Source: Ailurus styani
Taxonomy: Eukaryota > Chordata > Mammalia > Carnivora > Ailuridae
NCBI GenBank assembly: GCA_002007465.1
Contig: LNAC01000346.1
Coordinates: 2,245,525 to 2,309,524 of the forward strand
Length of the DNA stretch: 64,000 bases
Direction of reading: 5' to 3'
A program made the position numbers and the translations under genes. Positions 32,013-43,951 of this stretch are shown here, piece by piece; position 1 is the stretch's first letter; every line of letters begins with the position of its first letter. A model generated the notes under the pieces. It was not told where the DNA came from and did no database searches. It saw only the letters and a program-made list of their open reading frames with translations.

Positions 32013-33094
32013 ATTTTAAATTGCAGTCACTTCCCCTCCTATTTCTGTTGAGATACCTGCTGCAGGGGAGGAAGCAAAGTGTGTGTTTCTTTCTCAAATC
32101 TCTTCTTCCCAGTGTCCCCTTGTCTCCGGTGCTTAAACACCTCAGAGCTGGCAGGTAGGTGCAGGAGGAGACAGATGGAAAGGAGGAAAGACCTTCCCTG
32201 GCTTGTCTGGTCATAGGCTGACTGAACACGGGCACTCAGACGAGGCGCTGTCATGGGCTCTCTAGAGAGTGCCCATTCGCCACTACCTACTGCTGGGTGA
32301 CTGTCACCAGGAGCCACCCTGAGTGAGGTGATACACTCTTCCCTAGCTGGTTGCTGACTCTTCAGTGTCCTACTAACCCTCAGAACCCCTGCTGAGTCCT
32401 GCTCAATCTTTTAAGTGACTCTGATAGGCAGGGTCAAAGACAGTTCCACCCGGATCTCTTTTGATCCCAGCTTGCACCTAGAAGATGGCTAACTTCCAGG
32501 CAACTTGCAGTTGCGTAAGGCCAGGGATGTAGGACATTCCTATAGAAGCAGCCGCTTCTTGCTTTGCTCATCAGCAAGCAGTCAGTGCTTCCCTGCACTT
32601 TGTATTTTTCAGGTGCAAGTCTGACCCCGGCCTTTTTCACTAGGCTTGAGGTGCAGGCAATCTTATGGGTAAGCGTGGAATTCATAGCAGAGCTCTGAGC
32701 AAAGACAGCCACCATTTCCCATCTGTCCTACCTCACTTTTTAGGTCTCAGCTTGAGTGAGATGTTTGAATATCACAATCAGTATTTGTATAACTACTTTT
32801 ATATTTCTCACAGCTTCTATTTTAATACCCTGTTACACCAAAGTAAGTTAAACACACAAAAACTCTCCATTCTTTTTTGATTATATTTGTTTTGTAAATG
32901 GGGTTTATTTACTGTATCAGTAAACCAAAACAGACTTCTTAAAGGGTTTTCTCATGGTAAAATCATATTAAAATATAATGTCTGCCTCACAAGCCAAATA
33001 ACTGTTTGCTAAAAGTTTATCTAGGGGATTAAACTAAACCAAGAAATTTGACTTCGTTTCTTAGCACAGAATCCCTATTCTGTGTTTCCATAAC
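32013..33094. other. Unique, locally GC-richer sequence
   Basis: The segment 32040-32660 is GC-richer than its surroundings. Frames of 92-93 codons on the minus strand (32039-32317, 32434-32715) match nothing I know. No CpG-island density is apparent. Confidence 0.4.
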
Positions 33095-33345
33095 AAATAA
33101 TAATGCTAGCTAATATTTATTGAGTCCTTCTTAAGTGCCTGGCACAATGCTATTTCATATAAATTTTAAGAAGAATGCTATTGAGTCATTTTTGTATATC
33201 AAGTAGCATTCTGTACAGGCATTAGCTGATTTAATTCTCATAACAACCCTATGATATAGACACTATTATTATCATCCCAATTTGAGAAGTAAGAGGACTG
33301 AGAAACAAATTGAAGTAATTTCTGTGAAATCAGATAACCATGAAA
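33095..33345 (+). mobile_element. MIR with an internal insertion
   Basis: TAATGCTAGCTAATATTTATTGAGTCC, AAGTGCCTGGCACAATGCTA, then after about 65 extra bases GCATTAGCTGATTTAATTCTCATAACAACCCTATGATATAGACAC and a degraded CATTTTACAG-like stretch. The extra piece repeats GCTATT and AGCATTCTG motifs. Confidence 0.85.
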
Positions 33346-33429
33346 GGCCAAGCAAAGATATTTCCTGTAAATCATAGTCAGTTTAGAACTCAAAGTATCT
33401 TGTTGAAACCTTCCTTGGTGTCAGTTTTA

Positions 33430-33520
33430 CTCTCAAGATTATTAGCTTCTTAAGGGAATCAACCAAGTATTATTTAATTTTCTATGCCATCTACTTAGTG
33501 CACAGTAGATGTTAAAATGG
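33430..33520 (-). mobile_element. L2 3' end, antisense
   Basis: TTAGCTTCTTAAGGGAATCAACCAAG, TTCTATGCCATC and TTAGTGCACAGTAGATGTTAAAATG fit the reverse strand of an L2 3' end. Confidence 0.6.
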
Positions 33521-33560
33521 CATCTTTTAAAATCAAATACAACTCTGAGCCTTGAGTTTT

Positions 33561-33756
33561 CTTATTAAACTTTTATTTATTTATTTGAGAGAGGAGAGAG
33601 AGAGAGAGAGAGAGAGAATGAGTGGGGGGTGCAGAGGAAAGGGAGAGCAGACTCCCCACTGAGCAGGGAGCCTGACATGGGGCTCGATCCCAGGGCCCTG
33701 AGATGATGACCTGAACTAAAGGGAAATGTTTAACTGACTCAGCCACCCAGGTGCAC
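33561..33756 (-). mobile_element. CAN-SINE with (GA)n expansion
   Basis: TTTTATTTATTTATTTGAGAGAGGAG leads into a (GA)n run (about 33589-33616). GAGCAGACTCCCCACTGAGCAGGGAGCC, GCTCGATCCCAGGGCCC and CAGCCACCCAGGTGCA follow. The TSD CTGAGCCTTGAGTTTT (33545-33560) recurs with one change at 33757-33772. Confidence 0.94.
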
Positions 33757-33772
33757 CTGAGCCTTCAGTTTT

Positions 33773-35121
33773 TAATGCAAACACTTTTAAAAAAAATTAC
33801 TATTTACATAGAACTAAAAAAAAGGAAAGAATTATTAGATACCTTGCCAAGTTTCTGGTTGAGTGAGTTACTTAACAAAATCATAAACAAGTGGCAAGAA
33901 AATTACCTGCTTTGCATTATTTTACTCCTTCTGTAAACAATTATCAGTGATATTTTCTTAGATCATTACATAGATCCATGTTAGGCAAAATAATAGAGCT
34001 TCCATCTCTATTGGCCTTGTTTTGTCTATACTTTTGAGCAAAATTAGGTTGTGTCTTTCCTAAGATGAGTTCAGTATCTGGAGCCTGTGGCTTCTTGGTA
34101 TTCTTAGTAAAACTGCAAACATTTCTGAATACCACAGCTTTTTCAGATACTAATCATAACTACTTCAGTAATCAAATTTAGTTTGTGCTTGTTTAGTTAC
34201 TCATTTACTTGCAGTTCAAAGCTGTTATATTTTATGTAATAAATTTAGTCTTTGTTAAGAGCCATTAATATGGGAAAGACGTTTACATTTCAGAACTAAA
34301 ACTGGGACTTACTAAATTCTTTCATGTAAGTTCCCTAATTATACCAGAATGCCTTAATAAATATTTTGACCTTGAGAATATAAATGGGTTGAAACATAAA
34401 ACACACTAATTCTACTTTAAAAATTAACTCGAATTTGGACTATAGCTTAAACATAATATTTGGTAATGTTTATAAACATCTCACTCCCTTCCCTTTCTGC
34501 CTTCAACTCCAACCAAGAAAACACAATGGTCGTGTCTGTATAATTATACATATAACTACTTATGCAACAAACAACTGATGTTGGAAAAGCAATTCGACCG
34601 TATGTTCTCGGGTTTTAAAACTAGGAACCTCTTGGCTGAGGAAAGCCTATCTCACACCAGAGACAAATATAAAGGAAAAGTGTTTTCTCTTCTAAGCCAC
34701 AGCTAAACTTTGCATTTCGAAATGTTCTAGATTCCCTAAATAATCCCTAAATGGGCTAATATTACTTATAACTGCCACAAAACTGCATTGTTTTTTAAGC
34801 TTATATATGTATATATGTTTATACATATATATAAATTACTATGTAGATATAGTAATTAGTAATTTAAGCCTTAAACCTTATAATAGCTTTGAATAAGAAA
34901 TTCTTAGTGTGTCTCAGAACATAGACTAATCTAATTGAAAGTGACAAGATTGTTAGTGAAGTGTCCTTGGAATGTGAAAGCTAAAATCCAGCACGTCATA
35001 ACTGCTGAGGGTGTCCTAGCCCACTTGTAACGAAGCTGTGCCTGGATTATAGACATTGTCGTTCACAGTGTGAACCAGGTGCTCAACAATGTGCTTTGAG
35101 TCAAGGAATCTATCAAGTGTT
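33773..35121. other. Unique AT-rich sequence
   Basis: No gene is supported. An alternating TATATATG tract with local palindromes lies at about 34799-34866. Confidence 0.5.
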
Positions 35122-35140
35122 AGTATTCCTCTTTTATTTT

Positions 35141-35171
<31 letters not shown>

Positions 35172-35398
35172 ATTTTATTTTTCTTCTTTGCCCAAGGGGT
35201 ACAGGTCTGTGAATCATCAGGCTTACATCTTTCACAGCACTCACCAAAGCACAAACCCTCCCCAATGTCCATAACCCATCCACCCTATCCCTACCCTCCC
35301 ACCCCCCAGTAACCCTCAGTTTGTTTTGTGAGATCAGGAGTCTCTTATGGTTTGTGTCCTTCCCCATCCCATCTTGTTTCATTATTTTTCCCTCCCTA

Positions 35399-35667
35399 NN
35401 NNNNNNNNNNNNNNNNNNNNNNNNNNNNNNNNNNNNNNNNNNNNNNNNNNNNNNNNNNNNNNNNNNNNNNNNNNNNNNNNNNNNNNNNNNNNNNNNNNNN
35501 NNNNNNNNNNNNNNNNNNNNNNNNNNNNNNNNNNNNNNNNNNNNNNNNNNNNNNNNNNNNNNNNNNNNNNNNNNNNNNNNNNNNNNNNNNNNNNNNNNNN
35601 NNNNNNNNNNNNNNNNNNNNNNNNNNNNNNNNNNNNNNNNNNNNNNNNNNNNNNNNNNNNNNNNNNN
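35399..35667. other. Assembly gap (269 Ns)
   Basis: Left flank is L1 3' UTR and right flank is L1 ORF2, so the hidden sequence should be the ORF2/3' UTR junction of the same insertion. Long frames reported across it are artefacts. Confidence 0.98.
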
Positions 35668-36052
35668 GAGGAATCTCCATACTGTTTTCCAGAGTGGCTG
35701 CACCAGCTTGCATTCCCACCAACAGTGTAGGAGGGTTCCCCTTTCTCCGCAACCTCGCCAACATCTGTCATTTCCTGACTTGTTGATTTTAGCCATTCTG
35801 ACTGGTGTGAGGTGGTATCTCACTGTGGTTTTGATTTGTATTTCTCTGATGCCGAGTGATGTTGAGCACTTTCTCATGTGTCTGTTGGCCATTTGGATGT
35901 CTTCTTTGGAGAAATGTCTGTTCATGTCTTCTGCCCATTTCTTGACTGGGTTATTTGTTTTATGGGTGTTGAGTTTGAGAAGCTCTTTATAGATTTTGGA
36001 TACTAACCCTTTATCTGATATGTCATTTGCAAATATCTTCTCCCATTCTGTC
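35668..36052 (-). pseudogene. L1 ORF2 C-terminal part, truncated
   Basis: On the minus strand an open frame from the Met codon at 35925 to the gap encodes the carboxyl end of the L1 reverse transcriptase/endonuclease protein. It shows the typical C-terminal motifs: a run ending [12 protein letters not shown], a [12 protein letters not shown] segment, and the Cys-rich [18 protein letters not shown] stretch. Upstream (36052-35926) further ORF2 sequence is present (KSIYRF-like decay not checked codon by codon). Endonuclease and catalytic RT domains are absent by 5' truncation, and the extreme end of the frame lies in the N gap. It is a dead copy. Confidence 0.88.
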
Positions 36053-36067
36053 AGTATTCCTCTTTTA

Positions 36068-36929
36068 AATGCTAAAATTTCAAGTCGCCATGAAGACAGG
36101 AAAATTTTTTTTCTCCGAGAAGAAAAAACTACACATAGATGTTCCTCTGAAATAAGATCTCCTTTGGTTTAAGAGGAAAAAATGCCTGACAAAAGTGATA
36201 ATAGACCAGAGAAAATTGATCGAGTTTTTCAGTGGTGTAATGCTAAGATTACATAGAAAAGAGCAATTCATTAGTTCAAGGCTGGCCACAAATGGGACCA
36301 GAATTGGCAACTTCCTCTGCACCGTTACTTGAGAGAAACATTAAGATCCTATCTAGCCAGATTCTCTACCAGGCTCTGTGTTTCCTGAGGTTACTTTTGT
36401 CATGTCTTTTTAGGAATTAAGGTCTTGCTAACAAGTAGCTAACAAATATATCACATCTATGGTTAAAACTCAGCACCATCAACAGTAGCAAGAAAAGGGA
36501 GTGTGATCTCAGTTACCTGAAAAAGAAAGTCAGAAATATGGGTTCATATCCAGGTTGCATATAGCACTGGGATGGGAGGCGATGGGTAGCAGAGACATTG
36601 GTCATTAGAAGAAGCTGCAAGAAATGACCAGAAATGGGGAAAGAGGAACGCACAAGACAAAATGACCTAATTCCAATTGCACTGAATCCGTTCAAGACAT
36701 TCATAGGCAAGTATGTGACTGCAGTTACTTGGATATAGACTTGTATAAGTACGATCTTGTATTCTTTAATTGTCTAGTCTACTTTTCCTTCACCATGGCT
36801 TGTAATGATACTTTGCGGTGTGATTATTAAAATATTGCCATCCAAGTTGACACACATACTGTGTACCGATGCATAGACACATGTGAGCTCTTAGGAGCCT
36901 GGAGGGCAAAATGTGTGTCTAGGTTTTTA
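36068..36929. other. Unique sequence
   Basis: No gene or named repeat is recognised. Confidence 0.5.
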
Positions 36930-37010
36930 CTACTTGATGACCAGCCTTTAACCAGGGACTTGACACATAAAAGTTGCTCAGTAAATATTTTTTGAATGAA
37001 CTTAAATTAA
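36930..37010 (-). mobile_element. L2 3' end, antisense
   Basis: CCAGGGACTTGACACATAAAAGTTGCTCAGTAAATATTTTTTGAATGAAC is the familiar reverse strand of the L2 3' end. Confidence 0.75.
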
Positions 37011-38035
37011 TGAATAAAAAACTGGTAATCCTAAATTGTGTGTAATAGAGTTAGCTAACCTTCGAGGCCTTTGTTTAAGGTCATGGGTTGGGTAAGGTTA
37101 ACTATGTGAGCCAAAAGATATTTTAAGTAATTACTGCTTCTGAAATGCCATGACTTTTATGAAAACAAGATTTTGTAAGGTGAAGAAGTCACTTCTGCTC
37201 ATTTTAAATATGATTATATGAGCAGTCAGCAGTGGCCACTGAATCAGAATCCAGAACCACAGAGGGGTTGGCTTGAGCTCTAAGGGCTGCTTCAAGCTCT
37301 CACTCACGTGCTCTTTATTACAAGTGTGTATATGTTGAAAGCCAGCAGTATGTGGAAAAGAAACTTCTACTCGATGATTATTTACTTTGGGCTAAAAGTG
37401 AATACCGCAGCTGGATTCTTTCTACAACTTTTTTTTTTCTCATTTTGACCACTGCATTTGAGAATAAAGACATTGGATTGTGAGAGTGTTGTGGAAATTT
37501 AAATTTGACTTCTCTCTGCTTTGAAAGACCAGAAGACTTTCCTTAGTTCTTTTTGTTTCTTTCCCCCACACAGAGAGCCCATCTTAGGGGCTTTTACATC
37601 TGTTAGGATCACATTTTACTTCTAGAGAAGGGACATCCTTAGATCTCACTTAGTCGTGATGAGATGCTTTCTCCTTTGTCTCTGCCATGAGAGCAATAGA
37701 AACTTAATTCACTTTGCAACTCAAATTAGAATTCACCAAAAGTGAACAAAGCAAGGCCTGGCACATAGAATGAACCTGAGGCAAATTTAAGCTTTAACTA
37801 TAAGTGTCCGTAACTTGAACCTGACAGTCTCTTTACTGAAGATATTTTTTTTTCTCACCAAAGTGTGTTTTATATCCAGCCAGAGATTGCGTCTCATTAG
37901 GAAGTTTAGAAAGTTGGACTGGGTAAATCTGTATTAAATGTCCTTTGCTGACATATATTTTGAAACTCAAACATCGAATTAACCCACTTGATGTTGTCAT
38001 TTCTATGAAGAAATTTTAGCACATAGCACTGATAC
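37011..38035. other. Unique sequence
   Basis: No gene is seen. A small L2/MIR-like scrap (GGCCTGGCACATAGAATGAACC) occurs near 37756. Confidence 0.5.
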
Positions 38036-38048
38036 TGGAGTGAGTCTT

Positions 38049-38250
38049 TTTTTTTTTTTTTTAAATTTTATTTATTTATTTCACAGCGGGAGAGAGATCA
38101 CAAGGAGGCAGAGAGGCAGGCAGAGAGAGAGAGGGGGAAGCAGGCTCCGTGCTGAGCAGAGAGCCCGATGCGGGCCTCGATCCCAGGACCCTGAGATCAT
38201 GACCTGAGCCGAAAGCAGAGGCTTTAACCCACTGAGCCACCCAGGCGCCC
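38049..38250 (-). mobile_element. CAN-SINE, young mustelid-like type, perfect 13-bp TSD
   Basis: T-run, TTTTATTTATTTATTTCACAGCGGGAGAGAG, AAGGAGGCAGAGAGGCAGGC, CCGATGCGGGCCTCGATCCC and CTTTAACCCACTGAGCCACC are all intact. The TSD TGGAGTGAGTCTT is identical at 38036-38048 and 38251-38263. The high integrity suggests recent insertion. Confidence 0.97.
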
Positions 38251-38263
38251 TGGAGTGAGTCTT

Positions 38264-40235
38264 AAAAAGCAAGCAACCACCACCACCACCAACCCAGCTA
38301 TGGATGGGTTTAAACTTCAGTTCCCAAGTATTAATAGGAATATTTAAATAATTAATTTGCTGGTGAATAAAAATACTGGGCATAATGTTAACCGAATATT
38401 TTGTTACTTAAAATACGAACCTGTTAACTATATTTCACCCTGGGATGTGAGATGATGCTTTGTTATTCCATAATGATAAAAATGGCCTTGAAAACTAGCA
38501 ATATCCTTCAGTTGTAAAAAGGGGCACAGCAGTGAATGGATGAGAAACTCTAAGATCGTGGCCCAACTTCATCATGACCTTGATACACACATTCAACTCC
38601 TGAGTCTATTGGTGGAGGATCAATAACACAATAGAGGGGTCACAAGATGGTCAACTCTGAGCTGATGTGTATTTTTCGATCCTAGAACTTACTAACTGCA
38701 TTCAAGTGTTTATTAGTGTTTATTGGTTCTCACTGTATTTTCGGTGTCTCCAAGACTAAAAATCCTTCGTAAATTATAGAATGATTTATCAATTTGTGTC
38801 AACATCAGAAATAAATAGAAGTGAGGGAAGTTAGAATTATAAATGAGATTTTCAAATGTTTATGCTCTCTTCTGTTGTCCATAAAGAAGCCCATCTGTAA
38901 GCTGTTCAAAGAAAAAACAAGAATTAGGGTTTGAAACAGAAGCCACAATTAGTCCTAAATAAATATCTAAGAAACTGCAGTTCTATTTCATTTCCAGTCT
39001 GAAGAGGAGCCAGGTTTCATTTCAGGATTTCTGTCACTTTTAATGTCCTTTGAGAAAATAGACAGTGAGCTATTCCAGCCATCCTCTTAATGTGTTCCAG
39101 TGCTAGAAAATATTGTGTAGCATATAAAACTATTCACTTAGCTCAATTCAATTATGCTCCTGTAGTTGAAGATGGTGAATTCTTCTGCATAAGTAAATGT
39201 TTTGCCACTGATATGGTTCCATTTATTTTTATAAGAACTTATTGATAGCAGATATTTTCCATCATAAAAGGGCTAGGTTATAATTAAATTTCCCAATGGT
39301 TATTAAATAATAATAATGGACAGTTTTTGAGATAGAAGTTAAAGACTTGTCTGAAGGAATAAGACTGATGTGCCTGAGGACTTTGATCTGACATCATACT
39401 ATCTCACCATCTTTTAGTAGCTCTTAACATGGGAGTAAGTATGTAAATGTAAATTGCAAAATAATTTAATGTCAACTACTTCACTTTTAGTTTGGGGACT
39501 TAACTATGTGTTTATAGATAGCAGTGTAGACTAGATCACATGTACATAAAGTATTAGACCTTCTCAGCAAACTTTTGTGATTGGAATAAAGTTTGTCAGT
39601 TTTTTCAGTCACCCGCAGATAATGAGAAACATCGATAGAAACCCTTGCAGAAAAATTTTTTGCAGAGTCTATTTCATTTTGTGGCGGGGGGGAGCAGTGC
39701 TATGAATAATTTGGCTCCTAATGATACTTGCTGTTGACTGATTTTATTTGAGAGGCTATTGAGAAAATACGTAAATAAAATATCTTCTATAAATGCTGGT
39801 ATTACTAGTGACAGTAAAATCATCTTTCTGCAAATGTGGTTCCTCTTTTGTGAGTTACTATATGTGAGAGTATTCTTCCTTCTAGCTATTTGGCAAATGA
39901 AAGAATTCTCATTCTTGTATTTCCATATTATATGAATTGTAAATCACTATAAATAGACATAATTTTAAACAGAAGAAATTAGGTCAACAAAGAGATTTTG
40001 AAAATTTTGAAAAATTGACAGCCTAGAGGTTTACATAACAGGTTTAGACAAAGGCAAAAGGAAGATAAGAAGAGGTAAATCTGGCTTAGAATTGTAATTT
40101 AAGTTATATTTTGGGAGGGAAACATGTAGACAGAGTTGGTCGAGGGTGCTAAGTGGGGGAAATAAAAATCTATATGTTTGGATGATAAAATCAGTAAGCC
40201 ATTGAACTTGGTAGACAACAGTCATGGAAAAAATT
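38264..40235. other. Unique AT-rich sequence
   Basis: A short (CCA)n run lies at 38276-38291. Otherwise no gene or repeat family is recognised. Confidence 0.5.
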
Positions 40236-40251
40236 TGTATTATTGATTTTA

Positions 40252-40462
40252 TTTATTTTTATTATTATTTTTAAAGATTTTATTTATTTATTTGACACAC
40301 AGAGAGAGAAATCACAAGTAGGCAGAGAGGCAGGCAGAGAGAGGGGAGGAAGCAAGCTCCCTGCTGAGCAGAGAGCCCGATGCGGGCCTCGATCCCAGGA
40401 CCCTGAGATCATGACCTGAGCCGAAAGCAGAGGCTTTAACCCACTGAGCCACCCAGGCGCCC
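40252..40462 (-). mobile_element. CAN-SINE, young mustelid-like type, perfect 16-bp TSD
   Basis: An A-tail analogue of ATTTATTTTTATTATTATTT precedes AAAGATTTTATTTATTTATTTGACACAC. The full body ends at CACTGAGCCACCCAGGCGCCC. The TSD TGTATTATTGATTTTA is identical at 40236-40251 and 40463-40478. Confidence 0.97.
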
Positions 40463-40478
40463 TGTATTATTGATTTTA

Positions 40479-42059
40479 AAAATACATAACTATATAGTTA
40501 ATTAAAGTTACAGGGTGTGGGAATCCTAACATTTTTGAGTGAAATGTGGTAAAATATAACAAATTAGAATTCATTATATTTAAGATGAGTAAAATATTAC
40601 TGACCTTGACCTTGATTTGGTATGCTAGTATTTTTGTTTTGTCTTAAATAATTTTGTAGTTGTTACAGTAGTGGGTATAGTGATGCCTGCTATTATACTA
40701 TATATAATATAATATATATAATATACATTATATTGTAATGTATATTACACATTTATCAAGATTATAAAGATATAAATATGGAGATTATATCAAAGATTAT
40801 AAAGATTATAAAGATGCAGAATTTAGTAATCAAAGTCTTAGTCTCCTAAAGAGTGATTTTTTTTTCTTAAGAATTTTGCAGGAAACTTCTGCAATTGGGG
40901 AAGTATTTGTTTGATTATTCTTACACTTCACCTCTAGTAATTTATATTCCAAGAGTAAATGAAATACAGAAACATACTATATTCCCTAAGTTTTTGTGGT
41001 AAGCACCATGTGCCTCATGTTGTCTTATGTAACTTGAAGTTTAAAGAACATGCATAATGAGAAAGACCAGGAGTCTTAAGCTTTGTTTGTGAAAACACAG
41101 TTCCACTATGTATCGCCTACCAACTTAAATTTTCGCTAAGTCAATGAAATACAATAGTGAATGGGAAATGTGATACCACTTGACACTGAAGGTACCATGG
41201 AAATGCTTTATATGAAAGCAAATCCATCCCATATGTAAAATAAATAGATTAATATTATAAACGTGGCAAACACATGGATCTCGCAGAGATTCCTAGGAGC
41301 TTTTCAAGTGTTTCAGTGACTTTCAGCGAACCAGATTTTAGGAATCATTTTTCTTCTGTCTTATCTATATAAGTGTTAGAATCATTACATTAGAGAGTTA
41401 GAAAAACTTAGAAAATATGTAATCTAATTTTTCATGTTGCAGATTTAGAAACTAAAAAGCAATATAGTTTATAATATGTTTAAGGTAGATATGTTTTAGG
41501 TATGTTTAATATGTTTAAGGTAATATGTTTTAATTTCCCCCTGAAAATACCAAAGAAAATGTCTCTCTTGTATGAGTCTTAGAGGTATAAGTTGACACTT
41601 GAGTTATTAAAGTCTCAATTGAATTTTAGATTTTGTGGGTTATTTAAGTAGGATTGTACTTTTCAAATGGTCTGTGGAGCAGGTACTTTGCCACCTTTTT
41701 TTAAAAATTTCAAACTATTATGGACTGGTATTTTTGTAAAACACTAAAAATTAATGACTTTATAAATGATCAGTTATATAGATTTGGGTGCAATGTTCTT
41801 AAAACATTTCTAAAATCTTCTTAAATTTGACTTAGTCACAGATAAATGAAGTCTGTGGACCACATACTATAGTTGGAACACCGCTGCGTTAAGAAAATTG
41901 AATATCAAGGGATGTCTTGGAAAAGAATTTTGGTATCTTCTCCTGAAGCTAATGATGAATAAAACAATTTGGGACTTTTGTCAAATACCTTAATTGTACC
42001 AGCATGATACCATTGCCAGGATATTTCAGTGCAAATATATCAGATAGTTAGTACTATTA
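40479..42059. other. Unique AT-rich sequence with local low complexity
   Basis: An alternating TATA tract with palindromes lies at about 40693-40748. AAAGATTATAAAGATTATAAAGAT (40790-40815) and ATATGTTTAAGGTA repeats (41476-41530) are small direct repeats. A segment ending GAACACCGCTG (41870-41887) could be the end of a decayed hAT element but is not called. Confidence 0.45.
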
Positions 42060-42195
42060 TTCCATTCTAAGCCTTCGTTTGCCATTGTTAAATGGCCATA
42101 ATGATTTTACTGTGCCCGTAAAGACTTTATGAGGATTGAATGAGGTAATCCATGCAGAGTTTAGTGGAGTGGGTGGTAAATACTAGCTGTCATTG
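42060..42195 (-). mobile_element. MIR fragment, antisense
   Basis: CTAAGCCTTCGTTTGCCATTGTTAAATGGCCATAATG, TTATGAGGATTGAATGAGGTAATCCATG and GTAAATACTAGCTGTCATTG follow the reverse MIR order. Confidence 0.75.
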
Positions 42196-43084
42196 CTCTT
42201 GTTGTACATTGCCTGTGGTTCTATCCCTTCCCATCTCATACTTAAATTCTTTCTCAACTTGAGAGAATATCTGACAGTAAGCATTACACTTGCCATGTGT
42301 TTATTTAAAAAGCAGCATTTTAACAAATGTCTGGTAAGTTTTTACTTCTATAGAGAATCCCAAATTCTCATGTAATCCAAATCTCTGTCCACCACACACA
42401 ATTGCTAAAGGATCTTGAATTCTTTTGGGCTTAGCTTTTTGAGTGACTCAGTTGTGGATATCAGATTTAGCAGCATTCTTTCCAGTAGACAAAGATGAGG
42501 GACATTCTCTTTGATCTACTTTTTCAGCCAGATGTGTGCTGCCCCACAGTTACTAGAAATCTTTTGGAACTATGAGATTTTACCCTAAGTCAAGGGCGTA
42601 AGGAGAAGAATTTAAGGTCAATTGCTCAGATATGACTGAATGTTTCCATAATGATATGCTTGTGTAAGACTATGCTAAAGAGTGTTGAGTCAATGCTTAA
42701 GGGGACTCTCATTTAGTAGAGCTCATTTAGATCCTGGTTGCCAATTAAAGGGTCAGCAGGAATGTTGCCCTAGTCTATCCTAATGAAGATTATCTGAGAT
42801 CAGTCCAGCGAGGAAGGTTAGCACGTCATGGGAGACCTTTAAATGAGCATTAAAAGGATTTGTAAGTTGTTATTGCTGAGAAGAGTAACCACAGGCATCC
42901 CACAAATAACCATCACCATCAATGGAGGTACCAGCACTGATGGATGATGGACCTATCAGAAAGCTGCCAATGCTAAGTGAAACTGGCAAGCAGTATGGTA
43001 AACTGGCCCTTCCCATGTGCTCTCCTGTGACAGCCCCTATGACCTCCTACACCATAGCCTGGTGATCCCCGCAGGACTTCTCAG
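42196..43084. other. Unique sequence
   Basis: No gene or named repeat is recognised. Confidence 0.5.
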
Positions 43085-43180
43085 ATCTGACTTCGTCAGC
43101 TTCACTTCCGTATCACCAGCACTTAGCCTAGAGTCCAAAACACACTAGAAGATAAGTAAACATTTGACTAGGAAAAGAAG
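43085..43180 (-). mobile_element. L2 fragment, antisense
   Basis: ACTTCCGTATCACCAGCACTTAGCC and AGAAGATAAGTAAACATTTGACTAGG resemble the reverse L2 3' end. Confidence 0.5.
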
Positions 43181-43564
43181 GAAGAAAGGAACTGAAAGAA
43201 AGAGGTAAATTAGTATATGGAAGCCATCCTTGAGATTAGCAAGCAGATTGCCAGGTTTTGGGTTGGGAGAAGGTGGGGGCATCTGAAGGTCAAAGAATCC
43301 TTTTCTTCTCACTGTGAGTTACCCTTCCTGATATTGTGTATGGCATGTGGACTGGAGTACAGGTTGTTGAAGACGATTGGTTGGGATGGAGAAAAATAGT
43401 ACACGCCGACTTTTCAAATAAATATCTTCATGTGAAGAAAAAAGTAATATTCACTAGTAAATTTCCTGGTGTTGAAAGTCCAGAAATTCTGGTGTACATA
43501 AAGAAAATTTAAATAGTATTTCTTCTCATACTTTAGGTAGGTGGCTTAACTTGGGAAGCTTTAA

Positions 43565-43939
43565 TTTAATTTTTTTAAATTTGAATATAATTGACTTACA
43601 GTGTTACTAAAGTTTCAGGTGACAACAAGGTGATTCAAGTTCTTTGTATGTTATGATACACTCATTATGATAGAACTACCACCTGTCACTGTACAATACT
43701 ATCACAGTATTATTGACTATATCTTCTCTGCTGTACCTTTTATTCCTGTGATTTATTTATCCCACAGTTGGAGGCCTGTATTTCCCACTGTCCTTCACCC
43801 ATTTTGGTCATCCCTCTCCCCCCCTTCCTTTTGGCAACCATTGGTTCTCCGTATTTCTATGTCTGATACTGCTTTTTGTTTATTAGTTTATTCATTTGTT
43901 CTCTTTTTTAGATTCCATATGTATGAGTGAAATCAAATG
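43565..43939 (-). mobile_element. Older L1 3' UTR fragment, antisense, with TSD
   Basis: TTGAATATAATTGACTTACAGTGTTACTAAAGTTTCAGG, GGTGATTCAAGTTC, a CCCTCTCCCCCCCTTCCTTTTGGCAACC stretch, and TAGATTCCATATGTATGAGTGAAATCAAATGG form the reverse of an L1MA-like 3' UTR. A TSD of GGGAAGCTTTAA (43553-43564) and GGGAAGTTTTAA (43940-43951) fits. The 87-codon plus frame is a shadow. Confidence 0.85.
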
Positions 43940-43951
43940 GGGAAGTTTTAA

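Larger units (their letters stand above)
35137..36052 (-). mobile_element. 5'-truncated carnivore L1 with 15-bp TSD
   Basis: The element begins (plus strand) with the reversed A-tail, a (TTTA)n run at 35137-35170. Next comes the carnivore L1 3' UTR (GGGGTACAGGTCTGTGAATCATCAGGC; AATGTCCATAACCCATCCACCC), a 269-bp gap, then reversed ORF2 sequence. The TSD AGTATTCCTCTTTTA is perfect at 35122-35136 and 36053-36067. This shows target-primed insertion with 5' truncation inside ORF2. It shares the 3' UTR type with the piece at 13450. Confidence 0.96.

Noticed and set aside
35155..35992. Frames of 122-256 codons over the 35.4-35.7 kb gap
   Set aside because: Most of each frame is Ns; the rest is L1 ORF2 or its complement.
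41640..41887. Possible hAT-type element ending in ACACCGCTG
   Set aside because: Only one candidate end is visible and no matching opposite terminus could be found.
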